From contig NZ_JBFAKK010000002.1 of the NCBI RefSeq assembly GCF_040655735.1, positions 682,001-746,000 on the forward strand: a stretch of DNA of 64,000 bases, read 5' to 3'. The stretch comes from Phytomonospora sp040655735. GTDB taxonomy: Bacteria > Actinomycetota > Actinomycetes > Mycobacteriales > Micromonosporaceae. The position numbers were made by a program, and so were the translations under genes. Positions 1-7,934 of this stretch are shown here, piece by piece (within the stretch, counting starts at the first letter, position 1; each line of letters begins with the position of its first letter). The notes under the pieces were generated by a model. The model did not search any database, was not told the origin of the DNA, and saw nothing but the letters and a program-made list of their open reading frames with translations.

Positions 1-2
1 AC

Positions 3-788
3 CTGCTCCTCGCGCAGGAGATCGCCAACCGCACCGCGCTGGCCGTCGACAACTCCCGCCTCTACCGCGACGAGAAGCAGGCCGCGCTGATCCTCCAGCT
101 CAGCCTGCTCCCGGAGCGCCTTCCGCAGGCCCCCGAGGCCGACCTGGTCTACCGCTACCTGCCCAACAGCCGCAGCCGGCAGGCCGGTGGCGACTGGTTC
201 GACGCGATGGTGCTGCCGGGGCGGCGGATCTGCCTTGTCGTCGGCGACGTCATCGGCCACGGGATCGCCGCGGCGGCGGCCATGGGCCGCTACCGCACGG
301 CGGTGCAGAGCCTGGCGTCCATCGGCCTCGAACCGGCGGCGCTGCTGACGCGCCTCAACGACATCGCCCTGACCTTCGGCGACAACGCGATGGCCACCTG
401 CCTCTACGTTCTCTACGACCCGCTCCAGCACCGCTGCGCCATCGCCAGCGCAGGGCACCCGCCCATCATCATCGAACCGCCCGGCGGGATCGCCTACCCG
501 CTGGAGGTCCAGTCCGGGCCGATGCTCGGCGCGATCCCGGGCGCCGAGTACCGCAGCGAACCGGTCAGCACGCCGCCCGGCACGCGGCTGCTGCTCTACA
601 GCGACGGTGTCGTCGAGTCGCGCAGCACGCCCCTCGACGAGGGGATCACGCGGTTGCTGCGGCAACTGGGCGCCAGGCGCTCGCTGGGTGAGCAGTGCGA
701 TCGCATCATGGCGGCCACGCCGCCCGACGCCCGCGACGATCGGACGATTTTGATGGCGGAACTGTACGGACTGCGGCGAGCGGACTAG
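3..788 (+). CDS. PP2C/SpoIIE-type serine phosphatase, C-terminal part (5' end outside window)
   Basis: The frame is open from base 3, so this is the tail of a longer gene. The first residues look like the end of a GAF sensory domain and the linker helix that leads into RsbU/SpoIIE-type phosphatases (…LQLSLLPERLPQ). The PP2C metal-binding motifs follow in order: GGDWFD, GDVIGHG, the GH-P loop (SAGHPP), SDGVVES and a late DDRT. Proteins of this class dephosphorylate anti-sigma-factor antagonists in partner-switching stress circuits. Which sensor domains lie upstream cannot be seen. No anti-sigma or antagonist gene lies next to it in the window. Family assignment is firm; the specific substrate is unknown. 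Confidence 0.88.
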   Translation: MLLAQEIANRTALAVDNSRLYRDEKQAALILQLSLLPERLPQAPEADLVYRYLPNSRSRQAGGDWFDAMVLPGRRICLVVGDVIGHGIAAAAAMGRYRTAVQSLASIGLEPAALLTRLNDIALTFGDNAMATCLYVLYDPLQHRCAIASAGHPPIIIEPPGGIAYPLEVQSGPMLGAIPGAEYRSEPVSTPPGTRLLLYSDGVVESRSTPLDEGITRLLRQLGARRSLGEQCDRIMAATPPDARDDRTILMAELYGLRRAD

Positions 789-823
789 CCTTCAAGGTCC
801 ACAGTGGACGAGGAGGTTCGCCG

Positions 824-1243
824 GTGAGCGATCGTTATGCGCGAGGCGCGAGGCAGCTCTCCGAACTCGGCGGGGGGATCGTCCACGAGGCGCTCGACTC
901 ACTGCACGACGTCGCACCGGACCTCAAGCGCCTCATCGTGGAGTTCGCCTACGGCGACATGTACCCCCGGCCGGGCCTGGCCCCGCGACAGCGCCAGCTG
1001 GCGACCATCGCGACCCTGACTGCCATCGGCGGCTGCGAACCGCAGCTGGAGATCCACGTGCAGCTCGCCCTCAACGTCGGCATGTCGCCGGCCGAGATCG
1101 TCGAGACGGTCATGCACGCCTCCTCCTACGTGGGTTTCCCGCGTGTGCTCAACGCGATGGGCGTGGTCCGCAAGGTCTTCGAGGAGCGCGGGCTGTTTCC
1201 CGTCGCCGCCGGTGTGCCCCGCTCGCGCGGGGCCGGGGAGTGA
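824..1243 (+). CDS. Carboxymuconolactone decarboxylase (AhpD-like) family protein
   Basis: 139 residues from a GTG start with an AGGAGG ribosome-binding site nine bases upstream. The ATP-independent all-helical CMD fold is recognised from the PRPGLAPRQRQLATIATLTAIGG block, followed by QLEIHVQLALNVGMSPAEIVETVMHASSYVGFPRVLNAM. The AhpD-type CxxC pair is absent (GGCEPQ has a single Cys), so a peroxidase role is unlikely and the gamma-carboxymuconolactone decarboxylase branch fits better. Its substrate is not evident: no protocatechuate pathway genes are nearby. A 13-bp palindrome (797-809) ends just before the ribosome-binding site. Confidence 0.8.
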   Translation: MSDRYARGARQLSELGGGIVHEALDSLHDVAPDLKRLIVEFAYGDMYPRPGLAPRQRQLATIATLTAIGGCEPQLEIHVQLALNVGMSPAEIVETVMHASSYVGFPRVLNAMGVVRKVFEERGLFPVAAGVPRSRGAGE

Positions 1244-1284
1244 CCCGCCGGTAAACCAGATGCGCGGGCCCGCCTCGGTGGTGT

Positions 1285-2163
1285 GTGATCCGGTTCATGC
1301 CGATCGTGTTGAACAAGCCGGGGATCGACGAACTGGACGCGGCCGTGGCCGCGCTGCGGGACTGGCAGTACGAGGGCGCGCCGATGCAGCTGCACTCGGG
1401 TGACCTGGGGTGGTTTCGGCGCTTCGGCGCGGGGGCGGCGGCCGAGGCGGTGCGGACCTGGAGCAGGGACGGGCGAGTCCTCGCCGTCGGGCTGCTCGAC
1501 GGGTCCGAGCTGCTGCGGCTCACCATGGCGCCCGACCTGCGGCGGGACGAGGAGCTGACGCGCCGGATCGTCGAGGACGTGGTCGAGCCGGGTCGCGGCG
1601 TGCTCAAGGAAGGCGAGGTGTTCGTCGAGGCGCCCGCCGACGCGCTGCTCCAGGACGCGCTGGCCGAGGCCGGCTGGAACACCGACGAGGCGTGGACGCC
1701 GCTCCGCCGGGACCTCGCCGAGCCGGTGGAGGATCCGGGCCTGCGGATCGAGGTGGTCGGGCCGGAGCTGGTGGCCGTGCGGACCGCCGTACAGCGGTCG
1801 GCCTTCGCCAACTCGACCTTCACCGAGGAGCGCTGGCACGCGATGGCCGAAGGGTCCGCCTACGCCGACGCGCGCTGCCTGGTCGCCTTCGACGACGCCG
1901 GTGAGGCGGTCGCGGTGGTGACGGTGTGGTCGGCCGGTCCGGGGAAGCCCGGGCTGCTCGAACCCATGGGCGTCCACGCCGGCCACCGCGGCCGAGGCCA
2001 CGGAAAGGCGATCACCGTGGCGGGGGCGGCCGCGCTGCGGGAGATGGGCGCGTCGAGCGCGCTCGTGGCGACCACGAGCGCCAACGTCGGCGCCGTCGCC
2101 ACCTACGCGTCGGCGGGCTTCGAGCCGCGTCCCGAGGTCCGGGACCGGCGCCGGGACGCCTGA
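1285..2163 (+). CDS. GNAT-family N-acetyltransferase
   Basis: 292 residues from GTG 1285 (an in-frame ATG lies at 1297). The C-terminal half carries the GNAT acetyl-CoA pyrophosphate loop (HRGRGHGKAITVAGAAALREMG, around residues 230-255) and the typical tail ATTSANVGAVATYASAGFE. The N-terminal half is a poorly conserved second GNAT-like module, giving the two-domain size of about 290-310 residues also seen in the tandem pair at 50213-52089. The acceptor substrate cannot be deduced. It is convergent with the CopD-CtaG gene, and the two share a bidirectional hairpin terminator. Confidence 0.82.
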   Translation: MIRFMPIVLNKPGIDELDAAVAALRDWQYEGAPMQLHSGDLGWFRRFGAGAAAEAVRTWSRDGRVLAVGLLDGSELLRLTMAPDLRRDEELTRRIVEDVVEPGRGVLKEGEVFVEAPADALLQDALAEAGWNTDEAWTPLRRDLAEPVEDPGLRIEVVGPELVAVRTAVQRSAFANSTFTEERWHAMAEGSAYADARCLVAFDDAGEAVAVVTVWSAGPGKPGLLEPMGVHAGHRGRGHGKAITVAGAAALREMGASSALVATTSANVGAVATYASAGFEPRPEVRDRRRDA

Positions 2164-2170
2164 GCACGAC

Positions 2171-2216
2171 GGGTCTGCGGGACAAGCCCCAGGGCTTGTC
2201 CTAGTCCCGCAGACCC
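2171..2216. terminator. Bidirectional hairpin terminator between convergent genes
   Basis: Nested inverted repeats: an outer stem GGGTCTGCGG (2171-2180) with CCGCAGACCC (2207-2216), and an inner perfect 9-bp stem GACAAGCCC (2181-2189) with GGGCTTGTC (2192-2200). It begins eight bases after the GNAT stop and contains the stop codon and last codons of the leftward CopD-CtaG gene, so it can serve both transcripts. There is no U-run, which is usual for actinomycete terminators. Confidence 0.75.
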
Positions 2217-4336
2217 GCCTTGCGGTCGCGTTCGGCGAGTTCGGCGAGGTAGGCGTTGTAGACCTCGTGCGGGTCCTCCTCGGGCCTGCCGGTCTCCTCG
2301 GCGCGCTTGGCGGCGCGGTCGAGGCGGCGGCCCTCACGGTCCTCGCTGCGCGACCACTGGACGAGGACCGCGATGAGCACGACGAGGCTGGGCGCCTCGC
2401 CGAAGGCCCAGGCGATGCCGCCGCCGGCGCGCTGGTCCTCGATGGGCGAGTCGCCCCAGGGCCGGGCGATGGCGTTGTACCAGTCGGCGGCCAGCAGGTC
2501 GGTGGACTGCATGATCGTCAGGCCGAAGATCGCGTGGAAGGCGACGGCGACGAACATCATCAGGATCCGGGCGGGGTAGGGGACCTCGCGCGGTGCCGGG
2601 TCGGGTCCGATGAGCAGCCAGAAGAACAGGCTGCCGACGGTCAGGAAGTGCGCCAGCATGAGCAGGTGTCCCGCGTGGGAGGCCATCGCCCAGCCGAAGA
2701 CGCCGGTGAAGTACATCATGTACAGGCTGGCGACGTAGAGGGCCAGCGCGATCAGCGGGTGCGAGACGAACCTGACGGCCTTGCTGTGCAGGATCAGCAC
2801 GAGCCATTCGCGCGGTCCACGGCCGCCCTTGGCGTCGGTGTCGTCGCCGTCCGCGGCCCGACCGCCCGGTTTGAGCGCGCGCAGGGCGAGGGTGATCGGC
2901 GCCGAGAGGACCAGCAGGATCGGGACGAGCATGTTCATGCTCATGTGCTGGACCATGTGGACGCTGAACAGGACCATGCTGTAGCGGCCCATGCCCGAGG
3001 AGGTCACGAACACCGCCAGCGCCCAGCCGCCGACCCACAGGAGCGTGCGGGTGACCGGCCAGGTGTCGCCCCGGCGGCGCAGGCGGCGCACACCGAGCAG
3101 GTAGGCGGTGACCGCGACGGCCGCGACGGTGCAGATGAGGACTTCGGGATACCAGTCGAGCAGCAGGGTCGTGGCCGAGGCCGGCGGCGGCATGTCGAAG
3201 CCGAGCAGGGATCGGGCGGTCGACTCGGCGTCGTCGCCGGGCGGCGGGGGAGTGCGGCCGAGGGCGACGGCGAGGCCGAAGGTGGCGCCCATGACCACGA
3301 TCTCGACGGAGGCCAGGCGCCGGAAGGCACCGGGTTTCCCGCCCGCGAGCTGCGGCAGGGCCCGCCTGCGGTGCCACAGCCCGAAGCCGCCGAGCACGGC
3401 GAGCGCGGCGGCCTTGAGCAGGACCTCGCGACCGTAGGCGGTGTTGACCAGGTGGTCGAGGCTCTCGATGCGGGTGGCGGCGTTGAGGACGCCGGAGAGG
3501 GCGACCGCGGCGAAGCAGAACAGGGCGAGCCGGCTGTAGCGGGCGGCGATCTCGGCCTTGTCGCGGCGGGCGAGGAGCAGCGCGGCCAGTCCGCCGACCC
3601 ACAGGACGGCGCCGAGGACGTGCAGGACCATCGAGTCGACGGCGATCTGGTGGCTGCCGGCCGAGGCGGAGTGGCCGGTGAAGACCGGCGGGAGCACGGC
3701 GGCGAGGGCGAGGAGCGCGGCGATGGCGGCGCCGGTCGTGCTGAACGTGCGGGCGCCGACGATCGCGGCCAGCAGTGCCACTCCGGCGGTCATCGCGTAG
3801 GCGAGGCCGTTCTCGGTGTCGCTGACGAAGCTCCACAGGCCGGGGAAGGTGACGGTGTCGAGGGGGCGCGCGAAGAGGTCGGCGAGGGAGGCGGGCAGGA
3901 CCAGCAGCGCGGCGGCGACCCAGGCGACGGCGAACAGCGCGCCGGTGCGCAGCCAGCGGTAGGCCTGGGGGCCGATGCGGCCCTTGTCGTCGCGGACGAA
4001 GAAGGCGGCGGCGACGAAGCAGCCGACGGTGGCCGCGGCGCACAGGTCGCAGGCGAGCTTGGCCAGCGGCAGCAGCCACGCCACGACGGGGTCGGCGGTC
4101 GGCAGGCCCGGGACGGGGACGAGGTTGACCCCGCCGCCGAGGCGCAGGACGACGACGGCGACGGCGACGGCGGCGGCGAGCGCGGCCAGCAGCGGCAGCG
4201 CGGGCAGCGGCCGCTTGGGCGCGGTGGCGGTCGGGCGCGGCTGGTCTCGAACGGGAGCCTCGGTCACGTCCTCGATACTGCGCCCCGGCCGGGGCGCACC
4301 CTCGCCCGGGGTTGGCGCGGGCGGCGGCGGTCTCAC
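2201..4336 (-). CDS. CopD-CtaG fusion membrane protein (copper uptake / cytochrome oxidase copper assembly)
   Basis: 711 residues, GTG start overlapping the CopC stop as GTGA. Two membrane modules are visible. The first 330 or so residues form a CopD-like domain (helices around LPLLAALAAAVAV, …HVLGAVLWVGGLAALLLARR, then GREVLLKAAALAVLGGFGLWH). The C-terminal half is a caa3-type CtaG domain with the histidine-rich motifs VHMVQHMSMNMLVP, SHAGHLLMLAHFLTVGSLFFW and AFHAIFGLTIMQS, probably metal ligands. The cytoplasmic tail is charged. Such fusions are common in actinobacteria and are thought to move or store copper for terminal oxidases. Its neighbours (CopC upstream, TetR before that) support a copper role. 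Confidence 0.88.
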   Translation of the reverse strand: MRPPPPAPTPGEGAPRPGRSIEDVTEAPVRDQPRPTATAPKRPLPALPLLAALAAAVAVAVVVLRLGGGVNLVPVPGLPTADPVVAWLLPLAKLACDLCAAATVGCFVAAAFFVRDDKGRIGPQAYRWLRTGALFAVAWVAAALLVLPASLADLFARPLDTVTFPGLWSFVSDTENGLAYAMTAGVALLAAIVGARTFSTTGAAIAALLALAAVLPPVFTGHSASAGSHQIAVDSMVLHVLGAVLWVGGLAALLLARRDKAEIAARYSRLALFCFAAVALSGVLNAATRIESLDHLVNTAYGREVLLKAAALAVLGGFGLWHRRRALPQLAGGKPGAFRRLASVEIVVMGATFGLAVALGRTPPPPGDDAESTARSLLGFDMPPPASATTLLLDWYPEVLICTVAAVAVTAYLLGVRRLRRRGDTWPVTRTLLWVGGWALAVFVTSSGMGRYSMVLFSVHMVQHMSMNMLVPILLVLSAPITLALRALKPGGRAADGDDTDAKGGRGPREWLVLILHSKAVRFVSHPLIALALYVASLYMMYFTGVFGWAMASHAGHLLMLAHFLTVGSLFFWLLIGPDPAPREVPYPARILMMFVAVAFHAIFGLTIMQSTDLLAADWYNAIARPWGDSPIEDQRAGGGIAWAFGEAPSLVVLIAVLVQWSRSEDREGRRLDRAAKRAEETGRPEEDPHEVYNAYLAELAERDRKAGLRD

Positions 4337-4890
4337 GGTCGCGCGGTGGGCTTCCGGCGGGCGACGACGACGATCACGGCGACGACGGCCGCGGCGGCGA
4401 TCGCGCCGAGGATCCAGTAGATCGCCGGGTTCGAGGCCTCGTCGGTGCCGGTCGCCTGGTTCGTCGGCGCGGGCGCGGAGTCGGAGGAGACGGGCGCCGG
4501 CGAGGCCGACGCGCCTTCCGAGGCGGTCTCGGAGCGGAAGGAGATCGAGCCGTCGACGCGGTGGCCGTCCTCGGAGACGATGCGGTAGCCGATCGTGTAG
4601 ATCCCGCCGGCGGGCAGGTCGAGGGGGATGGTGACCCGCATGCCCTCGACGACGAAGGGGCGGGTGGGGATCACGGCTCCGGTGGAGTCGGTGAGCGCGA
4701 TCTGCGTGGAGGGCGCGTCGATGCTCTCGGAGAACTCCAGGACGGCCGTCTCGGGCGCCTCGTCGAGGACGGCGCCGTCCTCGGGGTCGGAGGAGACGAG
4801 CTGCGCGTGCGCGGCGGCCGGTGCGGCGGTGAGCAGCACGGCGGCGATGGCGACGGCGGCCGCGGTGACGAGGGTCCGGACAGTCTTCAC
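4333..4890 (-). CDS. CopC-domain copper-binding exported protein with C-terminal membrane anchor
   Basis: 185 residues from GTG 4890. This start puts a classic signal peptide first (positive VKTVR, then a hydrophobic stretch ending APAAAHA), so the mature chain begins close to His, the N-terminal copper ligand of CopC proteins. The CopC beta-sandwich follows (HAQLVSSDPEDGAVLDEAP…, …SEDGHRVDGSISF with a second conserved His). A Ser/Pro/Thr-rich linker and one C-terminal transmembrane helix (IYWILGAIAAAAVVAVIVVVA) end in RRK. A TTG start at 4962 would overlap the TetR stop but adds a tail before the signal peptide. It is coupled to the CopD-CtaG gene. Confidence 0.85.
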   Translation of the reverse strand: MKTVRTLVTAAAVAIAAVLLTAAPAAAHAQLVSSDPEDGAVLDEAPETAVLEFSESIDAPSTQIALTDSTGAVIPTRPFVVEGMRVTIPLDLPAGGIYTIGYRIVSEDGHRVDGSISFRSETASEGASASPAPVSSDSAPAPTNQATGTDEASNPAIYWILGAIAAAAVVAVIVVVARRKPTARP

Positions 4891-4958
4891 GGCGGATTGG
4901 TCGCGTGGGGCGGCCGGTTGGTTCCCGAGTGTGGGGGGTTCGTCGGCGGTCAGTGCCC

Positions 4959-5585
4959 TCAATCCTCTAAACCGTCCACCGAGAGGCTGCTCAGGTGTGC
5001 GTGCAGCACGTCGAGGGCCGCCTGTGGGGTGAACGACCAGGGCTGGAGGACGGCGGTGACGGTCAGGCCGTCGAGGAGGGCGCAGAGGCGTTCGGTCTCG
5101 GCGTCCAGGTCGAGGCCCTCGTGCAGGCGCCCGCCCCGGTTGGCTTCGGCGAGGACCTTGCCGACGATCATGCGCATGCCCTCGTAGAGGCGCTTGGCCT
5201 GCGGCTGGAGGCTCGGCCGGGTGCGGGCGGCGGAGGTGAACTCCAGCCAGACGACGGCCTCGTCGAAGCGTTCGGAGTCGGCGGGCAGGAACTCGCGGAG
5301 GAGGGCCTCGGCGCGCTCGGCGCGGTCGCGGACGGGCGCGGGCCTGCGCAGGGCCTCGGCGTGGGCGAGGACGCGGGCCGAGACGCGCTCGACCATCTCC
5401 TTCATCGCGAAGACCATCAGTTCCTCGTGACTGGTGAAGTAGTGCCGCACCGAGCCGATGGCCAGCTCGGCCTCGGTGGCGATGTTGCGCAGCGAGGCGG
5501 CCTCGACGCCGTCGCGGCGCACGACCCGGAACACCGCGTCGACGACGGCTCTGCGGCGCTCCTCGGGATCGACGATCTTGGGCAT
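4959..5585 (-). CDS. TetR/AcrR-family transcriptional repressor
   Basis: 208 residues starting at MPKIVDPEERRRAVVDAVF; the frame continues upstream to 5627, but the conserved start is at 5585. The N-terminal helix-turn-helix is typical TetR (VEAASLRNIATEAELAIGSVRHYFTSHEELMVFAM). The C-terminal ligand domain (about residues 60-208) resembles the TetR_C_6 type. It is divergent from the membrane gene at 5661 and lies just upstream of copC in the same direction. Two palindromes sharing GCATG-N2-CGTGC sit between it and 5661, so autoregulation and control of the divergent gene are likely. The inducer is unknown. Confidence 0.9.
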   Translation of the reverse strand: MPKIVDPEERRRAVVDAVFRVVRRDGVEAASLRNIATEAELAIGSVRHYFTSHEELMVFAMKEMVERVSARVLAHAEALRRPAPVRDRAERAEALLREFLPADSERFDEAVVWLEFTSAARTRPSLQPQAKRLYEGMRMIVGKVLAEANRGGRLHEGLDLDAETERLCALLDGLTVTAVLQPWSFTPQAALDVLHAHLSSLSVDGLED

Positions 5586-5598
5586 GCCCGAAAGTTTA

Positions 5599-5637
5599 TA
5601 GCATGTGCGTGCTACTTTATTTGGCATGACCGTGCTA
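5599..5637. promoter_or_regulatory. Two tandem TetR-type operators
   Basis: Site 1 is TAGCATGTGCGTGCTA (5599-5614). Site 2 is GGCATGACCGTGCTA (5622-5636). Both contain GCATG-N2-CGTGC, 24 bp apart (5601 and 5625), about two helical turns. They lie between the divergent TetR gene (start 5585) and the membrane-protein gene (start 5661). Confidence 0.72.
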
Positions 5638-5660
5638 CGAACGTTCCGAAGGGACCCGGC

Positions 5661-6167
5661 ATGAACGGCTGGATGCTGACCGCGCTGATCGTGGCCGGGG
5701 TGATCGCCCTGATCGTCAAGCGCTTCCTCGGCGAACCCCTCAACGCCCGCGACCTGTGCCTGCCGCCGCTGGTCCTCGTCGGACTCGGCGTCTACTCCCT
5801 CACCAAGGTCGACGTCATCGACGCCCGCGACGTCATGTGGCTGGTCGCCGCCTCCCTGGTCGGCGTCGCCCTCGGCGCCGTACGCGGGACCACCACCGTC
5901 CTATACACCCGCGAGGGCCACCTCTGGCAGCGCTACACCGTCGGCACGGTCCTCGTGTGGGCCTTCTCCCTCGGCGTCAACTTCGGCGTCGGGTACCTCG
6001 CCTCGCTGGGCGGCATGCACCCCGAAGCGCGCAAGATGACGCTGTCCATCGGCGCCGGCCTGCTCGGCGAAATGATCACCGTCGGTCTGCGTGCGCTGCG
6101 CACCGGCCACCGGTTCGCTCCCGACAAGGACGACTCACCGGCGCGCCGGCTGCTCGAACGGCGCTGA
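5661..6167 (+). CDS. Small integral membrane protein (DUF1453/CcdC-like)
   Basis: 168 residues, ATG start preceded by GAAGGGAC. About four to five transmembrane segments: MLTALIVAGVIALIV, LCLPPLVLVGLGVYSL, VMWLVAASLVGVALGAV, TVGTVLVWAFSLGVNFGVGYL and a weaker late one. The pattern 'KRFLGEPLNARDLCLPPLVLVGLGVYSL' followed by 'RGTTTVLYTREGHLWQRY' resembles actinobacterial DUF1453-type proteins, which have no established biochemical role. Because it is divergent from a TetR gene and preceded by the two palindromes, it is the most likely target of that repressor. Confidence 0.72.
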   Translation: MNGWMLTALIVAGVIALIVKRFLGEPLNARDLCLPPLVLVGLGVYSLTKVDVIDARDVMWLVAASLVGVALGAVRGTTTVLYTREGHLWQRYTVGTVLVWAFSLGVNFGVGYLASLGGMHPEARKMTLSIGAGLLGEMITVGLRALRTGHRFAPDKDDSPARRLLERR

Positions 6168-6179
6168 GCCGCCCGGAAC

Positions 6180-7934
6180 TCAGCCGATCCCGGCGTAGCG
6201 GCCCTCGGCCAGCTCCTGCGCGGCCCACAACTCGGCGTAGTAGCCATCGGCGGCCAGCAGCGCGTCGTGACTCCCGCGCTCGGTGACCAGGCCGTCTTCG
6301 AGCACCAGGATCTCGTCGACGGCTTCGAGCCCGCGCAGCCGGTGCGTCACCAGGACGACGCTGCGGTCGGGCGTGGCGCGCAGGACGTCGGCCAGGACCT
6401 CGTCGGCGGTCTGCGGATCGAGGCCCTCGGTCGGCTCGTCGAGCAGCAGGACCGGCGGGTCGCCGAGCAGCGCGCGGGCCAGCACGAGCCGCTGTCGCTG
6501 CCCCCCGGAGACGCGGTCGCCGTCCTCGCCGACGACCGTCGACAGGCCCTCGGGCAGCGAGGCCGCCCACTCGGTGAGCCCGGCGGCGGCCAGCGCCGCC
6601 GCGATCCGCTCGGGCGTGGCCTCCGGGGCGGCGATGCGCAGGTTCTCCTCCACGGTGGCGTGGAAGACGTGCGCGTCCGACAGCGCGCCGGACACCAGCC
6701 GGCGGACGTCGTCGCCGCGCATCAGCGAGATCGGGACCCCGTTGAGGGTCGCCTCGCCACGCGAGAGGTCGACGAAGCGAACCATTGCCGCCAGCAGCAT
6801 GCTCTTGCCCGCCCCACTGGGCCCGACGATCGCCACCCGGCGGCCGGGCGGAAGGTCGAGGTCGACGCCGCCGCTCCCGGCGGCCTGCGCCACCGAGCCC
6901 TCGCGGACCGGGATCAGCGGCCGGGCACCGGTCAGCCGCAGCGCCACCGGACCCGACGGCGCCTCGCGCGGCTCCTGCGGGTCGGCGACCGGCGGCTCGG
7001 CGTCCAAGACCGCGGCGAGACGCGTCGCGCTCGCCCGCACCTCCTGGAGCCTGCGGGCGGCCGTCGTCAACGGCAGCAGCACCTCGAAGGCGGCGAGCGT
7101 GGTCAGCGGCAGTACGGCCGTCATGATCGGCGGAATCCCGTCGGTGGAGACCGCCGCGAAGAGCACACCGATCACCGCCAGACCCTGCGTGAGCAGCGCG
7201 GCGGCCGACACGATCGCGTTGACGGCCGCGCCGCGCCGCTCGGCGCCGGCGAGGTCCTCGGCGACGCGCCCGGCCTCGGCGACCGCCCGGTCGGTGGCGC
7301 CGTAGGCGGCCAGGTCGGCCGCGCCCCGCACCAGGTCGACGGTCGCGGTGCTCAGCTCGGCGCGGGCGTGCGCGGTGCGCTCGGCGGTCCGGCGCGCGAG
7401 GATCCCGGCCAGCCACGGCAGCAGGATCCCGGCGGCGACCGCCCCCAGCAGCACGACCAGCCCGGCAACGGGCGAGAACGCGGCGGCGAAGGCGATGACC
7501 ACACCACTGACGACCAGCGCGGTCAAGGCCGGCATGAGACAGCGCAGCAGCAGGTCCTGGACGGCGTCGACGTCGGCGACGAAACGCGTGAGCAGGTCCC
7601 CGCCGCGCAGACCGCGCAGGCCGCCCGGCGACAGCGGCGTCAAGGCCCGGTACACCCGGGCGCGCAGCTCGGCCAGCGCGCGCAGGACCGCGTCGTGCCC
7701 GGCGAGCCGTTCGAGATAGCGGAAACCGCCGCGCGAGATCGCCAGCGCGCGCACGGCGACGATGGCCACGGTCAGCGCCGTCAGCGGCGGCTGCTCGGCC
7801 GCGCGCGCCAGCAGCCACGAGGCCGTGGCGATCAGCGCGATCCCGGCGAGCTCGGCGGCCACCGAGACCAGCCCGGCGAGCGCGACCCGCGGCAGGTGCC
7901 GGCGGATCAGGCGCAAGATCAGCAGCTCGCTCAT
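6180..7934 (-). CDS. cydC: CydC, ABC exporter subunit for cytochrome bd assembly
   Basis: 584 residues; the ATG overlaps the cydD stop by four bases. The N-terminal six-helix ABC exporter domain covers about residues 1-310. The ATPase domain has Walker A GPSGAGKSMLL, signature VSGGQRQRLVLARALL, Walker B VLLLDEPTEGLD and the switch His in LVTHRL. CydDC is a heterodimeric exporter of glutathione/cysteine or a heme-linked thiol function, needed to assemble cytochrome bd. It is the last gene of the leftward cydABDC unit. The convergent membrane gene ends only 12 bases away (6167). Confidence 0.93.
   Translation of the reverse strand: MSELLILRLIRRHLPRVALAGLVSVAAELAGIALIATASWLLARAAEQPPLTALTVAIVAVRALAISRGGFRYLERLAGHDAVLRALAELRARVYRALTPLSPGGLRGLRGGDLLTRFVADVDAVQDLLLRCLMPALTALVVSGVVIAFAAAFSPVAGLVVLLGAVAAGILLPWLAGILARRTAERTAHARAELSTATVDLVRGAADLAAYGATDRAVAEAGRVAEDLAGAERRGAAVNAIVSAAALLTQGLAVIGVLFAAVSTDGIPPIMTAVLPLTTLAAFEVLLPLTTAARRLQEVRASATRLAAVLDAEPPVADPQEPREAPSGPVALRLTGARPLIPVREGSVAQAAGSGGVDLDLPPGRRVAIVGPSGAGKSMLLAAMVRFVDLSRGEATLNGVPISLMRGDDVRRLVSGALSDAHVFHATVEENLRIAAPEATPERIAAALAAAGLTEWAASLPEGLSTVVGEDGDRVSGGQRQRLVLARALLGDPPVLLLDEPTEGLDPQTADEVLADVLRATPDRSVVLVTHRLRGLEAVDEILVLEDGLVTERGSHDALLAADGYYAELWAAQELAEGRYAGIG

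Noticed and set aside
2267..4420. 717-codon frame opposite the CopD-CtaG gene
   Set aside because: Gly/Asp/Arg-rich antisense shadow; the membrane protein on the other strand has clear domains.
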